The translations under genes and the position numbers were made by a program. 64,000 nt of DNA from an uncultured Lachnospiraceae bacterium. Lineage in GTDB: Bacteria > Bacillota > Clostridia > Lachnospirales > Lachnospiraceae. Shown in pieces: positions 43,462 through 51,898 of this stretch; within the stretch, counting starts at the first letter, position 1, and each line of letters opens with the position of its first letter. The notes beneath the pieces were generated by a model, which saw nothing but the letters and a program-made list of their open reading frames with translations, made no database searches and was not told where the DNA came from. The stretch is taken from positions 1 to 64,000 of the forward strand of contig CAKRYY010000012.1 of the NCBI GenBank assembly GCA_934432885.1, in the 5' to 3' direction.

Positions 43462-43845
43462 ATGCCATTGCCAAATGCGTATGCAGCTTACAACAAAAAC
43501 AAGGTTCTGACAGCATCTCCGGCAGAGCTGACACTGATGCTTTATGAAGGGGCGATTAAGTTCTGCAACATTGCAATTATGGCGATTGAAAACAAGGATG
43601 TTGAAAAAGCGCATGTCAACATTATCAAGGCGGAGAAGATTATAGAAGAGTTTCTCCGTACGCTGGATGAAAAATATCCGGTATACAAAGATTTTGAAAA
43701 TGTATATAATTATCTCATGCGCCGGCTTCAAGAAGCGAATATGCAGAAGGATGCGGCGATTCTGGAAGAAGTCCTGACACATTTAAGAGGGATGCGGGAT
43801 ACCTGGAAAGAAGTTATGAAGCAAAATAAAATCCATATTTCCTAA
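43462..43845 (+). CDS. fliS: Flagellin export chaperone FliS
   Basis: 127 residues, GGGAGG before the start. YNKNKVLTASPAELTLMLYEGAIKF is the family signature. FliS binds the C-terminal helix of flagellin, preventing early polymerisation. Follows fliD as in most Firmicutes. Confidence 0.95.
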   Translation: MPLPNAYAAYNKNKVLTASPAELTLMLYEGAIKFCNIAIMAIENKDVEKAHVNIIKAEKIIEEFLRTLDEKYPVYKDFENVYNYLMRRLQEANMQKDAAILEEVLTHLRGMRDTWKEVMKQNKIHIS

Positions 43846-43865
43846 AGGATGCGGAGAAGATAGAA

Positions 43866-44345
43866 ATGGCAGAAACCGGACAGTATATCGAGATTTTATT
43901 AGAAAGCCTGCAAAAAAAGAAAACGCTGCTTGAAGCGATTCAGGAAGAGAATCAAAAGCAGGAGGCGGCAGTAAAAGCAGACGGTGGACTGGAAGCTTTT
44001 GACAAAACCGTTAAGAAAAAGGGCCGGCTGATTCGGGAACTGAATGGACTGGATGATGGGTTTGAAACTGTCTATGCGAGAATCAAGGAGGAGCTTGCGC
44101 AAAATCCGACAGCGTACCGAAATGAAATCGCACAGATGCAGCGCCTGATTGCCGAGATTACAGAGCTGAGTGTTTCTGTTCAGGCATCAGAGCAAAGAAA
44201 CAAGCAGCTTGTGGAAGGCTATTTTTCCTACACAAAAGGAAAAATCCGGCATGCCAAAAAGAGCATGCAGGTGGCAGCAGGCTATTATAAGGCAATGAGC
44301 GGTGCAAATTTTTCAGATTCACAGCTCATGGACAGAAAAAAATAA
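43866..44345 (+). CDS. Putative FliT/FlgN-like flagellar chaperone
   Basis: 159 residues, helical throughout with long charged helices (YIEILLESLQKKKTLLEAIQ, IKEELAQNPTAYRNEI). No motif is decisive. Position directly after fliS (20 bp) is where fliT occurs in other genomes, and the helical hairpin look is typical of FlgN/FliT chaperones, so a role in FliD or related export is the best inference. Last gene before a terminator. Confidence 0.65.
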   Translation: MAETGQYIEILLESLQKKKTLLEAIQEENQKQEAAVKADGGLEAFDKTVKKKGRLIRELNGLDDGFETVYARIKEELAQNPTAYRNEIAQMQRLIAEITELSVSVQASEQRNKQLVEGYFSYTKGKIRHAKKSMQVAAGYYKAMSGANFSDSQLMDRKK

Positions 44346-44360
44346 ATAGATAAATAAGAG

Positions 44361-44393
44361 GTGGTTTGCTCCTGAAGGGGCAAACCGCTTTTT
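44361..44393 (+). terminator. Intrinsic terminator of the flaG-fliD-fliS operon
   Basis: GTGGTTTGC pairs with GCAAACCGC (one mismatch at the base) around TCCTGAAGGG-type loop, followed by TTTTT. Confidence 0.82.
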
Positions 44394-44520
44394 ATGTAAT
44401 AAGAAATTCCTCTGAATTTCCTATTACATTACATAAAAAATAAGATGCGCATAACGCGCAAGCAGAATATGTCACTGCGTGACTGCGCGTTAGCGCGAGA
44501 ATCTCGCTTGCGAGATTCTT
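44394..44520. repeat. Terminator-linked palindromic repeat, copy C
   Basis: ATGTAATAAGAAATTC (44394-44409) and GAATTTCCTATTACAT (44414-44429) form a near-perfect stem with loop CTCT, followed by AAGATGCGCA and three GC-rich hairpins: GTCAC/GTGAC (44471), GCGC/GCGC (about 44486) and AGAATCTCGC/GCGAGATTCT (44498-44519). Lies directly behind a terminator. Confidence 0.7.
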
Positions 44521-44536
44521 TGTTCTAAAAAAATTC

Positions 44537-44564
44537 TTGCACATTTTTTGAAGCGTGCTATAAT
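44537..44564 (+). promoter_or_regulatory. Promoter of the carboxyltransferase gene
   Basis: TTGCAC (44537-44542), 16-bp spacer, TGC-TATAAT (extended -10 at 44559-44564). Confidence 0.75.
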
Positions 44565-44641
44565 AAAATATAATTATTTGATATTCAAAGTATTTGATAT
44601 GCAAAATATATGTCGAAAAACGGCGGGAAAGGACAGCAGTT

Positions 44642-46267
44642 ATGAATTGGGATGAGGCAATTAAGGATTTAGAGCAGCGGCGCGAAAAAGCGCAGATGGG
44701 CGGCGGTCAGGCGCGAATTGACAAGCAGCATAAGACCGGTAAGCTGACTGCAAGAGAAAGAATAGATATTCTGCTTGATAAAGGCACGTTTGTAGAAATC
44801 GATGGTATGATAGAGTCCAGAATCGACGATTTTGATTTGGATAAAAAGAGAACGCCGGGAGATGGTGTTGTAACCGGCTATGGCGAGATCGGCGGCAGAC
44901 TTGTTTTTGTTGCCAGTGAAGACTTTACAGTAATCGGTGGTACGCTTGGTGAGTATCATTCCTTTAAGATATGCAGAATACAGGATATGGCGATGGAGAT
45001 GAAAGCACCTTTAATCTGTATCAATGACAGCGGCGGAGCCAGAATCGAGGAGGGCATTTCTTCCTTAAGCGGATACAGCGGAATGTTCTTGCGCCACACA
45101 AAGGCATCTGGCGTGATTCCGCAGATTGCGGTCATTTTAGGGCCCTGCTCCGGCGGCGCCTGCTATGCGCCTGCTATCTGCGATTTCATTTTTATGGTAA
45201 ATGATATTTCAAAGATGTTTATTACCGGACCGAATGTCGTTAAGACGGTAATCAATGAGGAAGTTTCGGTTGAAGAGCTGGGCGGCGCTCAGGTGCATGC
45301 AAAGAAGAGCGGCGTATCCCATTTTACCTATGATACGGAGGGCGACTGCCTGATGGGTGTTCGTAAGCTCCTTAGCTATCTGCCGAGCAGCTTTGAGGAA
45401 AAGCCGCCGGTATTAAAGCCAATCCGTGAGAAGCAGTCATTGCTGTTTGCGGTTAATAAGATGATTAACCGGGTTGGAAACTTTGGAAAGACCTATCTGG
45501 AAAAGGGAGATGACCAGTGCGCGAAGTTAAAGGACATTGTGCCGGATAATTCCAGACATCCTTATGATGTAAAAGAGGTAATTTCCTGCATTGTAGATAA
45601 TGACAGCTTCTTTGAGGTGCAGAAGGATTTTGCCCCCAATGCGGTGGTTGGCTTTGCCAGAATGGAAGGAAAGACGGTCGGCTTTGTGGCAAATCAGGCA
45701 AATGTCATGGCTGGTTCTCTGGATTACCATGCTTCTGATAAGGTGGCAAGATTTATCCGGTTCTGCGACTGTTTCAATATTCCGTTGGTAACGCTTGTGG
45801 ATGTGCCTGCCTTCCTGCCGGGTACTGCGCAGGAGCATAATGGAATCATCCGTCACGGCGCAAAGATTCTCTACGCATATTCCGAGGCGACTGTGCCGAA
45901 GATTACCGTAATTCTGCGTAAGGCTTATGGTGGTGCCTATATTGCTATGAACTCAAAGGAAATGGGCGCGGATCTGGTATATGCGTGGCCGATTGCTGAA
46001 ATCGCAGTCATGGGAGCTGATGGCGCCGTCAATATCGCTTTTAAGCGCAAGATTAAAGCGGCTGAGGACCCGGAGGCAATGCGTGCACAGTGCAAGAAGG
46101 AATATGAGGACCGGTTTATGAATCCTTATGTCGCTGCTGCGAGAGGCTATGTCAATGAAGTAATAAAGCCGGAAGAAACAAGACTCTGCATCCTGAAGGG
46201 GCTGCGCGGACTGGAAGGAAAGAAAGCAGAGGGACCTAAGAAAAAGCACGGAAATATCCCACTGTAG
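44642..46267 (+). CDS. Biotin-dependent carboxyltransferase (MmdA/propionyl-CoA carboxylase beta type)
   Basis: 541 residues from the ATG at 44642 with GGGAAAGGA upstream. Two crotonase-like halves: the N-terminal half binds CoA (PLICINDSGGARIEEGISSL, GPCSGGACYAPAICDFI), and the C-terminal half the biotin site (PFxVF-equivalent NIPLVTLVDVPAFLPG, RKAYGGAYIAMNSKEMGAD). Moves CO2 between an acyl-CoA (probably methylmalonyl- or propionyl-CoA) and biotin. It stands alone: no biotin carrier or membrane pump adjoins it. The Na+-pumping beta subunit at 9290-10489 is a plausible partner. Own promoter and terminator. Confidence 0.92.
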   Translation: MNWDEAIKDLEQRREKAQMGGGQARIDKQHKTGKLTARERIDILLDKGTFVEIDGMIESRIDDFDLDKKRTPGDGVVTGYGEIGGRLVFVASEDFTVIGGTLGEYHSFKICRIQDMAMEMKAPLICINDSGGARIEEGISSLSGYSGMFLRHTKASGVIPQIAVILGPCSGGACYAPAICDFIFMVNDISKMFITGPNVVKTVINEEVSVEELGGAQVHAKKSGVSHFTYDTEGDCLMGVRKLLSYLPSSFEEKPPVLKPIREKQSLLFAVNKMINRVGNFGKTYLEKGDDQCAKLKDIVPDNSRHPYDVKEVISCIVDNDSFFEVQKDFAPNAVVGFARMEGKTVGFVANQANVMAGSLDYHASDKVARFIRFCDCFNIPLVTLVDVPAFLPGTAQEHNGIIRHGAKILYAYSEATVPKITVILRKAYGGAYIAMNSKEMGADLVYAWPIAEIAVMGADGAVNIAFKRKIKAAEDPEAMRAQCKKEYEDRFMNPYVAAARGYVNEVIKPEETRLCILKGLRGLEGKKAEGPKKKHGNIPL

Positions 46268-46274
46268 TAGATAA

Positions 46275-46300
46275 GGTATAATGTCATTACACATTATACC
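46275..46300. other. Perfect hairpin after the carboxyltransferase gene
   Basis: GGTATAATGT (46275-46284) and ACATTATACC (46291-46300). No T-tract, so perhaps an mRNA 3'-end stabiliser ahead of the real terminator. Confidence 0.5.
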
Positions 46301-46370
46301 GTGCCGAACGAAACGAGTGTGTATCGCGAAGCGTGTATCATGAATCGAAGATTTATGATATGAAAATGAA

Positions 46371-46410
46371 AAAGCCCTTTTTATCGGTCTGATAATAAGG
46401 GCTTTATATA
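46371..46410 (+). terminator. Intrinsic terminator region of the carboxyltransferase gene
   Basis: AAAGCCCTT (46371-46379) pairs with AAGGGCTTT (46397-46405) and is followed by an A/T tail. Confidence 0.7.
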
Positions 46411-46470
46411 TATAAGAAATTCCTCTGAATTTCCTATTATATAAAAATAAGATGCGCAGCGCGCAATCTT
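46405..46470. repeat. Terminator-linked palindromic repeat, copy D
   Basis: TAAGAAATTC-CTCT-GAATTTCCTATTATAT, then AAGATGCGCAGCGCGCA. Same layout as the copy at 44394 but without the long GC-rich tail. Ends about 10 bp before the stop of the reverse-strand FliD-like gene. Confidence 0.65.
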
Positions 46471-46479
46471 TTCTTTATC

Positions 46480-47781
46480 TCAACAATAGCTGTTGAACAT
46501 CATGCCGCTGTAGGCGCTGGTAATATATGGCGTGGCAAAATTCTTGCCCGGATTTTTGTAAGCGACTATCGTCTTTCCGACATACTGCATCGGATTGATG
46601 GAAATCTGGTTCGTTTTGCGAAGAAGCGAATCCGCAAAATCCTTTACTGCCAGAAGAGACTGCTTTGCATCGGCAGTTTCAAATGCCTGAGAATAAACGT
46701 CTGGATTGACGGTGAGCGTACCGTCAGCCTGTACGGCAAGACCGGCATGGTCAAGTCCTGTTCCGTAATGGGAGGTAAGCCGGTACATCTCATGGAGCAG
46801 GTTTGAGGTTTTCGCCTTCTTGCTGACCGGATTCTGCGTCAGATTCATAAACTGATTATAGCCGTCTGCCAGCTTACGGATATTTTCAACCAGAGATTCC
46901 GTATCGTTTTTAACGCTGATGGAAGCGGTCTGCCCTTCGACGGGACTGATGCCGTTTAAGGTCAGCTCATAGGTTTTTTCCAGAGTAAAATGGTTGGAGG
47001 AAGCGCTGCGCGCAATTCCGTTAATCAAAAGCTCTGCATTGGATGCCGGACGGGTCACCTCGCCGATGCCGAAATATGCAACAGAGCCAGAGGACTTGCT
47101 GGAGTGGGCATCAGATACGGAAAAAAGACTATCCTTTCCGAGCGGAGCGCCGGTTGCAACAGAGGTCAGGCACAGTGCAGACAAATCACCCTGCGTTTCA
47201 ACACTGGCGGTAATGCCGATATCTGCATTGGAAATCAGGCGCGCCAGCTTTTTCTGAAGCGTTAAATTAGTGTCGGCATCCGTGATATTATACTGAAATT
47301 CATAATTCATATTATGAATATTGACGTCAAAGGAATAAGTGCCGGGTACAAGAGCACGCTCAGAGGAAGGCAGAAAACGTCCGAGATTCATTTGAGAGGA
47401 AGCAAGGGAACGCACTTCAATCTCATAGGAAGGAATCGGCGTATCGGGGTCTGTATTTCCGATATACTGTGCACTTACCATATTCTCATTGCTGGAAAAA
47501 GCGACCTTTTTATTCAGAAGTTCATCTTCATCCAGACCGCCAAGCGACGCGATGACATTATGCAGTTCACGCGCGCCCTCCTTGAGCCCTATGGCAAATA
47601 CCTGCGAGTCCCGGCTGATATTGGGTAAATAAAGAGGGGATTCTTTGTTTAATTTGACAATGGTATTATAGATATTACGCAGCTCGCTCTTTTTATGCGT
47701 ATCATATTTTGATGTAGAGTTCTGCACATAGCTGGTAAGATAATGGTTGTAAACGGTGTTTAGCGCCATCATGTTAGCCAT
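46480..47781 (-). CDS. FliD-like flagellar protein (second filament-cap homologue)
   Basis: 433 residues, AAGGAGGGGC before the ATG. The segment YEIEVRSLASSQMNLGRFL followed by PGTYSFDVNIHNMNYEFQYN resembles the FliD_N domain, and VENIRKLADGYNQFMNLTQN with the Val/Asn-Pro-Asp stretch resembles FliD_C. It lacks the canonical N-terminal ISGxxSGMDT motif and ends in a short MMFNSYC tail. A divergent cap, junction or hook-tip protein is the best reading; FliD homology is inferred from pattern only. Unlike the other late genes it has a housekeeping-type promoter, and its leader carries a CsrA-like hairpin. Confidence 0.72.
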   Translation of the reverse strand: MANMMALNTVYNHYLTSYVQNSTSKYDTHKKSELRNIYNTIVKLNKESPLYLPNISRDSQVFAIGLKEGARELHNVIASLGGLDEDELLNKKVAFSSNENMVSAQYIGNTDPDTPIPSYEIEVRSLASSQMNLGRFLPSSERALVPGTYSFDVNIHNMNYEFQYNITDADTNLTLQKKLARLISNADIGITASVETQGDLSALCLTSVATGAPLGKDSLFSVSDAHSSKSSGSVAYFGIGEVTRPASNAELLINGIARSASSNHFTLEKTYELTLNGISPVEGQTASISVKNDTESLVENIRKLADGYNQFMNLTQNPVSKKAKTSNLLHEMYRLTSHYGTGLDHAGLAVQADGTLTVNPDVYSQAFETADAKQSLLAVKDFADSLLRKTNQISINPMQYVGKTIVAYKNPGKNFATPYITSAYSGMMFNSYC

Positions 47782-47830
47782 AAGATGCCCCTCCTTTCTT
47801 CCATGAAATAAGACGGATATAAGACCTTAT

Positions 47831-47844
47831 GGGAATCCTTTCCC
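47831..47844 (-). promoter_or_regulatory. Candidate CsrA-binding hairpin in the leader of the FliD-like gene
   Basis: On the minus strand GGGAA-AGGA-TTCCC: a 5-bp stem presenting AGGA in the loop, the preferred CsrA target form. A second GGA lies in the ribosome site about 50 nt downstream, giving the two-site arrangement seen in CsrA-repressed leaders. Confidence 0.6.
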
Positions 47845-47888
47845 GCAGTCGCATACCGTTGGGCATAATAACCTACTTTTATAGTATT

Positions 47889-47917
47889 ATCATAGCACCA
47901 AAGGGGAACGCCTGCAA
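47889..47917 (-). promoter_or_regulatory. Promoter of the FliD-like gene
   Basis: On the minus strand TTGCAG, 17-bp spacer, TATGAT with extended TG. About 100 nt of leader follows. No SigD motif at correct spacing. Confidence 0.7.
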
Positions 47918-47957
47918 GATAAAATGTTGAAAATACGCCGTTTTCCGCAAAAAATGA

Positions 47958-47986
47958 TTGACGTAAGGAAGTGCCTGTGCTATAGT
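47958..47986 (+). promoter_or_regulatory. Promoter of the rpmG-secE-nusG-rplKA operon
   Basis: TTGACG (47958-47963), 17-bp spacer, TATAGT (47981-47986). The roughly 100-nt leader has GGTCTTT (about 48008) facing AAAGACC (about 48044), a possible long-range stem. Together with the divergent promoter at 47889 this accounts for the 311-bp gap. Confidence 0.85.
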
Positions 47987-48092
47987 AATTAAGCGAGATG
48001 AGATTTAGGTCTTTTTTTTATGCTCAATTTTGGCAAAAAGTGAAAGACCAGATGGAATAAAACGTTAGAAAACACGTGGAGGTGGAAGCAAT

Positions 48093-48242
48093 ATGCGTAC
48101 AAAGATTACATTAGCATGTACAGAGTGCAAACAGCGTAACTATGACATGACAAAGGACAAAAAAGCACATCCTGACAGAATGGAAACAAAGAAATATTGT
48201 AGATTCTGCAAAACCCATACATTGCACAAAGAAACAAAATAA
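48093..48242 (+). CDS. rpmG: 50S ribosomal protein L33
   Basis: 49 residues, GGAGGTGG before the start. Carries two CxxC pairs ([10 protein letters not shown] and YCRFCKTHT), so it is the zinc-binding form. First gene of the rpmG-secE-nusG cluster; no tRNA-Trp between rpmG and secE, unlike many relatives. Confidence 0.96.
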   Translation: MRTKITLACTECKQRNYDMTKDKKAHPDRMETKKYCRFCKTHTLHKETK

Positions 48243-48270
48243 CCTGTGATTGTGAAAGGAAAGTGAGCAG

Positions 48271-48468
48271 ATGGCAGATTCAAATAAGACGGAAAAGCCC
48301 AGCTTCTGGAAGGGGATTCAGTCTGAATTCCGAAAAATTGCATGGCCTGACAGAGAATCACTTTTAAAACAGTCAGTTGCGGTTATCTGCGTCTCAGTTG
48401 TACTGGGGGTTGTGATTGCCATACTTGACGTTATTCTTCAGTATGGTGTGAACTTCCTGACAATGTAG
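48271..48468 (+). CDS. secE: Preprotein translocase subunit SecE
   Basis: 65 residues, the short single-span Gram-positive form. FWKGIQSEFRKIAWPDRESL is the conserved amphipathic segment and SVAVICVSVVLGVVIAILDV the membrane span. Stabilises SecY in the SecYEG channel. Lies between rpmG and nusG. Confidence 0.96.
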   Translation: MADSNKTEKPSFWKGIQSEFRKIAWPDRESLLKQSVAVICVSVVLGVVIAILDVILQYGVNFLTM

Positions 48469-48484
48469 AAGTGAGGGTGAATAG

Positions 48485-49000
48485 ATGGCAGAAGCAAACT
48501 GGTATGTAGTGCATACTTATTCGGGATATGAGAATAAAGTAAAGGCTAATATTGAAAAGACAATCGAGAACAGGCATCTGGAGGAGGAAATTCTGGAGGT
48601 CAGAGTGCCGATGCAGGATGTTGTCGAGATGAAAAACGGCGCCAGAAAGAATGTCCAGAAGAAGATGTTCCCTGGCTATGTGCTTATCAATATGGTCATG
48701 AATGACGATACCTGGTATGTTGTAAGAAATACAAGAGGCGTGACAGGTTTCGTAGGACCGGGAAGCAAGCCCGTTCCACTGACAGAATTAGAGATGCGTC
48801 CGCTCGGTATCAAGACGGAAAATATTTCCGTTGATTTTGGCGAGGGAGATGCAGTTGCCGTTATTGCAGGCGTTTGGAAGGACACTGTTGGCGTTGTACA
48901 GAGAATGGACTTCGGAAAGCAGACGGCGACAATCAATGTAGAGCTGTTTGGCAGGGAGACACCTGTAGAAATCAGCTTTGCAGAAATGAAAAAAGTATAA
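48485..49000 (+). CDS. nusG: Transcription elongation/antitermination factor NusG
   Basis: 171 residues. NGN domain (WYVVHTYSGYENKVKANIEK, FPGYVLINMVMND, VRNTRGVTGFVGPGSKPVPL) and C-terminal KOW domain (GDAVAVIAGVWKDTVGVVQR). Binds RNA polymerase and couples it to ribosome or Rho. Normal length and place. Confidence 0.97.
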   Translation: MAEANWYVVHTYSGYENKVKANIEKTIENRHLEEEILEVRVPMQDVVEMKNGARKNVQKKMFPGYVLINMVMNDDTWYVVRNTRGVTGFVGPGSKPVPLTELEMRPLGIKTENISVDFGEGDAVAVIAGVWKDTVGVVQRMDFGKQTATINVELFGRETPVEISFAEMKKV

Positions 49001-49059
49001 CCAAGATGTTCATAGGAGAAATCCACTTATATATAAGAAAGAAAAGTATCGTATGAACT

Positions 49060-49108
49060 GTGGGAGGGAGATACAAGGAGCATGCTCCAAAAAGCCCGCC
49101 ACTACCAC
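49060..49108 (+). promoter_or_regulatory. Putative L1-binding leader upstream of rplK (copy 1)
   Basis: GTGGGAGG (49060) and CCGCCACTACCAC (ending 49108) enclose a perfect GGAGCATGCTCC palindrome (49077-49088). Same flanks as the element before rplA. Resembles the rRNA-mimic leaders through which L1 represses its operon in Firmicutes. Confidence 0.6.
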
Positions 49109-49129
49109 AATATTTTAGGAGGTGCCAAA

Positions 49130-49555
49130 ATGGCAAAGAAAGTAGAAGGATACATTAAGTTACAGATCCCTGCTGGTAAAGCTACACCAGCACCACCAGT
49201 TGGTCCTGCTCTGGGTCAGCATGGTGTAAACATCGTTGAATTTACAAAGCAGTTCAACGCAAGAACAGCAGACAAGGGTGATTTGATTATCCCTGTCGTA
49301 ATTACTGTATACGCAGACAGAAGTTTCAGTTTTGTAACCAAGACTCCGCCGGCAGCAGTTCTGTTAAAGAAGGCAGCCAACATCAAGTCCGGCTCAGGTG
49401 CACCGAACAAGACTAAGGTTGCTACCATCTCCAAGGATAAGATTAAAGAGATTGCAGAGACCAAAATGCCGGATTTAAATGCCGCATCTCTGGAAGCTGC
49501 TATGAGCATGATTACCGGTACTGCAAAGAGTATGGGAATCGTTGTAGAAGACTAA
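49130..49555 (+). CDS. rplK: 50S ribosomal protein L11
   Basis: 141 residues from the ATG at 49130 with AGGAGG upstream; an open frame extends to 49082 across the leader and is not used. [20 protein letters not shown] is the N-terminal signature and [20 protein letters not shown] the rRNA-binding domain. Forms the GTPase-associated centre. Confidence 0.97.
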   Translation: MAKKVEGYIKLQIPAGKATPAPPVGPALGQHGVNIVEFTKQFNARTADKGDLIIPVVITVYADRSFSFVTKTPPAAVLLKKAANIKSGSGAPNKTKVATISKDKIKEIAETKMPDLNAASLEAAMSMITGTAKSMGIVVED

Positions 49556-49568
49556 AAAGGAATCATAA

Positions 49569-49600
49569 GTGGGAGGAGTGTTACACCCCGCCACTACCAC
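49569..49600 (+). promoter_or_regulatory. Putative L1-binding leader upstream of rplA (copy 2)
   Basis: GTGGGAGGAGTG-TTA-CACCCCGCCAC folds into a hairpin, followed by TACCAC, 16 bp before the rplA start and adjoining its ribosome site. Shares both ends with the copy before rplK. Confidence 0.6.
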
Positions 49601-49615
49601 TAGGAGGAAGACAAA

Positions 49616-50305
49616 ATGAAACATGGTAAGAAATATAACGAGGCTGCAAAGCAGGTAGACCGTGCTACTCTTTATGAGCCGGCAGATGCTATCGCACTGG
49701 TTAAAAAGACAGCAACGGCAAAATTTGACGAGACAATTGAGCTTCACATCAGAACAGGCTGCGATGGTCGTCATGCAGAGCAGCAGATTCGTGGTGCAGT
49801 TGTACTGCCGAACGGAACAGGTAAGAAGGTTAAGGTTCTTGTATTTGCAAAGGGCGATAAGGTAAATGAAGCAGAGGCAGCAGGTGCTGACTATGTAGGC
49901 GGCGATGAGCTGATTCCGAAGATTCAGAACGACGGCTGGCTTGACTTTGACGTAGTTGTTGCAACACCGGATATGATGGGCGTTGTTGGACGTCTTGGTA
50001 AGGTACTTGGACCGAAGGGCTTAATGCCGAACCCGAAAGCCGGAACAGTTACAATGGATGTAACAAAGGCAGTCAACGATATCAAAGCTGGTAAGATTGA
50101 GTACAGACTGGACAAGACAAACATTGTCCATGTACCGCTTGGAAAAGCATCTTTCACAGAAGAACAGCTTCAGCAGAACTTCGATGCACTGATGGACGCT
50201 ATTGTAAAGGCAAAACCGAGCGCATTAAAGGGACAGTATTTAAGAAGCGTTACGCTGACCTCCACAATGGGCCCTGGCGTAAAGGTAAATGCTGCAAAAT
50301 TCTAA
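49616..50305 (+). CDS. rplA: 50S ribosomal protein L1
   Basis: 229 residues, AGGAGG before the start. [35 protein letters not shown] and [19 protein letters not shown] are diagnostic. Binds the L1 stalk of 23S rRNA and probably represses its own mRNA via the leaders noted upstream. Confidence 0.97.
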   Translation: MKHGKKYNEAAKQVDRATLYEPADAIALVKKTATAKFDETIELHIRTGCDGRHAEQQIRGAVVLPNGTGKKVKVLVFAKGDKVNEAEAAGADYVGGDELIPKIQNDGWLDFDVVVATPDMMGVVGRLGKVLGPKGLMPNPKAGTVTMDVTKAVNDIKAGKIEYRLDKTNIVHVPLGKASFTEEQLQQNFDALMDAIVKAKPSALKGQYLRSVTLTSTMGPGVKVNAAKF

Positions 50306-50325
50306 TTTTGAATAATACGCATCCT

Positions 50326-50363
50326 AAGGGCAGTGACTTCCGCAAGGAGGTGACTGCTCTTTT
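50326..50363 (+). terminator. Terminator after rplA
   Basis: GGGCAGTGACTTCC-GCAA-GGAGGTGACTGCTC (some G-T pairs and one mismatch) followed by TTTTG. Separates rplKA from the surface-modification genes. Confidence 0.75.
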
Positions 50364-50402
50364 GTACAATAGGAGATTCCTGCCGAAGGACTGAGGTGTC
50401 AC

Positions 50403-51866
50403 ATGCTTTTTAATTCCTACATTTTTATCTTTTTATTTTTGCCATTATGTATATCCGTTTACTTCCTGCTCTGTAAAAGAGGCTGGGATCGCCCTGCCCG
50501 CGCATGGCTGGTCGGGATGTCCCTGTGGTTTTACGGCTATATAAATCCTTTCTACCTGCTCCTTCTGGGCGTGAGTATTTTAGGAAACTTTGGTATTTCC
50601 AGACTGCTTTTATATCTTCGCCGCATCGAAAGAAAAAGGATGGCAAAGATAATTATGGCGGCGGGCGTAGCAGCGAATACAGGGCTTTTGCTTTATTATA
50701 AATACAGCGATTTCTTTCTTGCAAACTTAAATACATTATTCCATACGGATTTTGCAATGAGACAGATTGTGCTGCCACTCGGCATCAGCTTTTTTACATT
50801 CCAGCAGATTTCCTTTGTTGTAGATTCGTACCGGGGCGAGGCGGAGGCATATAAACTGCTTGATTATGCGGCGTTTGTTTCCTTTTTTCCACAGATTTCA
50901 TCGGGACCGATTTCCTTTCATTCGGAGGTTATCCCACAGTTCTTGAATCGGGAAAATCACAAACCGTCGTCACAGAATCTGGCAAAGGGGCTGTACCTTT
51001 TCGCCGGCGGGCTTTTTAAAAAGATTATTGTGGCGGACACGCTTGGAAAGCTGGTAGCGCTTGGCTTTGGCGGCGTTGAGATTCTTTCTTCTGTGGATGT
51101 CCTTCTGGTAATCGTTTCCTATGCGCTGCAGCTCTATTATGATTTCAGTGGTTACAGCGATATGGCGATTGGTATTGCCCTGATGTTTAATATTGAGCTG
51201 CCGGTCAATTTCCGTTCTCCCTATAAGGCACGTTCCATTTTGGAATTCTGGGACAGATGGCATATCACATTGACTAGATTTTTGCGGAAATATGTTTATT
51301 TTCCACTGGGTGGAAGCCGCAAGGGCAGAGTTCGGACCTACGTTAATATTATGATTGTCTTTTTGGTCAGCGGACTCTGGCATGGCGCAAACTGGACATT
51401 TATAGTGTGGGGAATCCTGCATGGTGCAGCCGAGGTCCTGACACGGCGCTTTTGCAATCTGTGGGGAAAGCTGCCTGCTGTATTGCAATGGCTCGTTACC
51501 TTTGGCTTTGTAAGCTGCGCTTTTTTGATTTTCAGGGCAGATTCTCTCACACAGGCTTATATTATGTTCCGAAAGGTGGCAAAGCTGGAATCCTTTGCCA
51601 TTACGCCGACACTGCTGGATGCGTTTACCCTGCCTGAGATTGCGCATCTTGAAAAGCTGCTGCATATTGACGTGCTGCTTAACCGGTTCGGGCTTAATAT
51701 GTGGGGCTTTTTGCTGCTTGTACTATTTGCAACACTGCGGGCGGAAAATTTTGAAGAAAAGCCCTTTGTGTGCAATAAGAAAACACTGTTTGCAACGATT
51801 GGAATGTTGACCTGGGCGATTGTTTCCTTCTCCGGAATCTCAACCTTTTTATATTTTAACTTTTAA
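50403..51866 (+). CDS. MBOAT-family membrane O-acyltransferase (AlgI/DltB-like)
   Basis: 487 residues with ten or more spans. VSFFPQISSGPISFHSEVIPQ, YYDFSGYSDMAIGIALMF and FWDRWHITLTRFLRKYVYFP are AlgI/DltB hallmarks; SGLWHGANWTF holds the catalytic His327. Such enzymes pass an acyl group through the membrane to an extracellular partner that modifies glycans, peptidoglycan or teichoic acids. The following gene is that kind of partner. The pair is inserted between rplA and rplJ. Confidence 0.93.
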   Translation: MLFNSYIFIFLFLPLCISVYFLLCKRGWDRPARAWLVGMSLWFYGYINPFYLLLLGVSILGNFGISRLLLYLRRIERKRMAKIIMAAGVAANTGLLLYYKYSDFFLANLNTLFHTDFAMRQIVLPLGISFFTFQQISFVVDSYRGEAEAYKLLDYAAFVSFFPQISSGPISFHSEVIPQFLNRENHKPSSQNLAKGLYLFAGGLFKKIIVADTLGKLVALGFGGVEILSSVDVLLVIVSYALQLYYDFSGYSDMAIGIALMFNIELPVNFRSPYKARSILEFWDRWHITLTRFLRKYVYFPLGGSRKGRVRTYVNIMIVFLVSGLWHGANWTFIVWGILHGAAEVLTRRFCNLWGKLPAVLQWLVTFGFVSCAFLIFRADSLTQAYIMFRKVAKLESFAITPTLLDAFTLPEIAHLEKLLHIDVLLNRFGLNMWGFLLLVLFATLRAENFEEKPFVCNKKTLFATIGMLTWAIVSFSGISTFLYFNF

Positions 51867-51898
51867 TCTGCCGATAACATAAAAAGGAATGAACTAGC

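Noticed and set aside
46381..46406. SigD-like motif on the minus strand (TAAA-N14-ACCGATAA)
   Set aside because: It would drive antisense RNA into the carboxyltransferase gene and coincides with that gene's terminator sequence; more likely a chance match.
48243..48270. Place where tRNA-Trp often lies between rpmG and secE
   Set aside because: Only 28 bases separate the two genes, too short for a tRNA.
51871..51878. GCCGATAA ahead of the SGNH-like gene
   Set aside because: Matches a SigD -10 but no TAAA lies 14-16 bp upstream; the gene follows the MBOAT gene by 32 bp and needs no promoter of its own.
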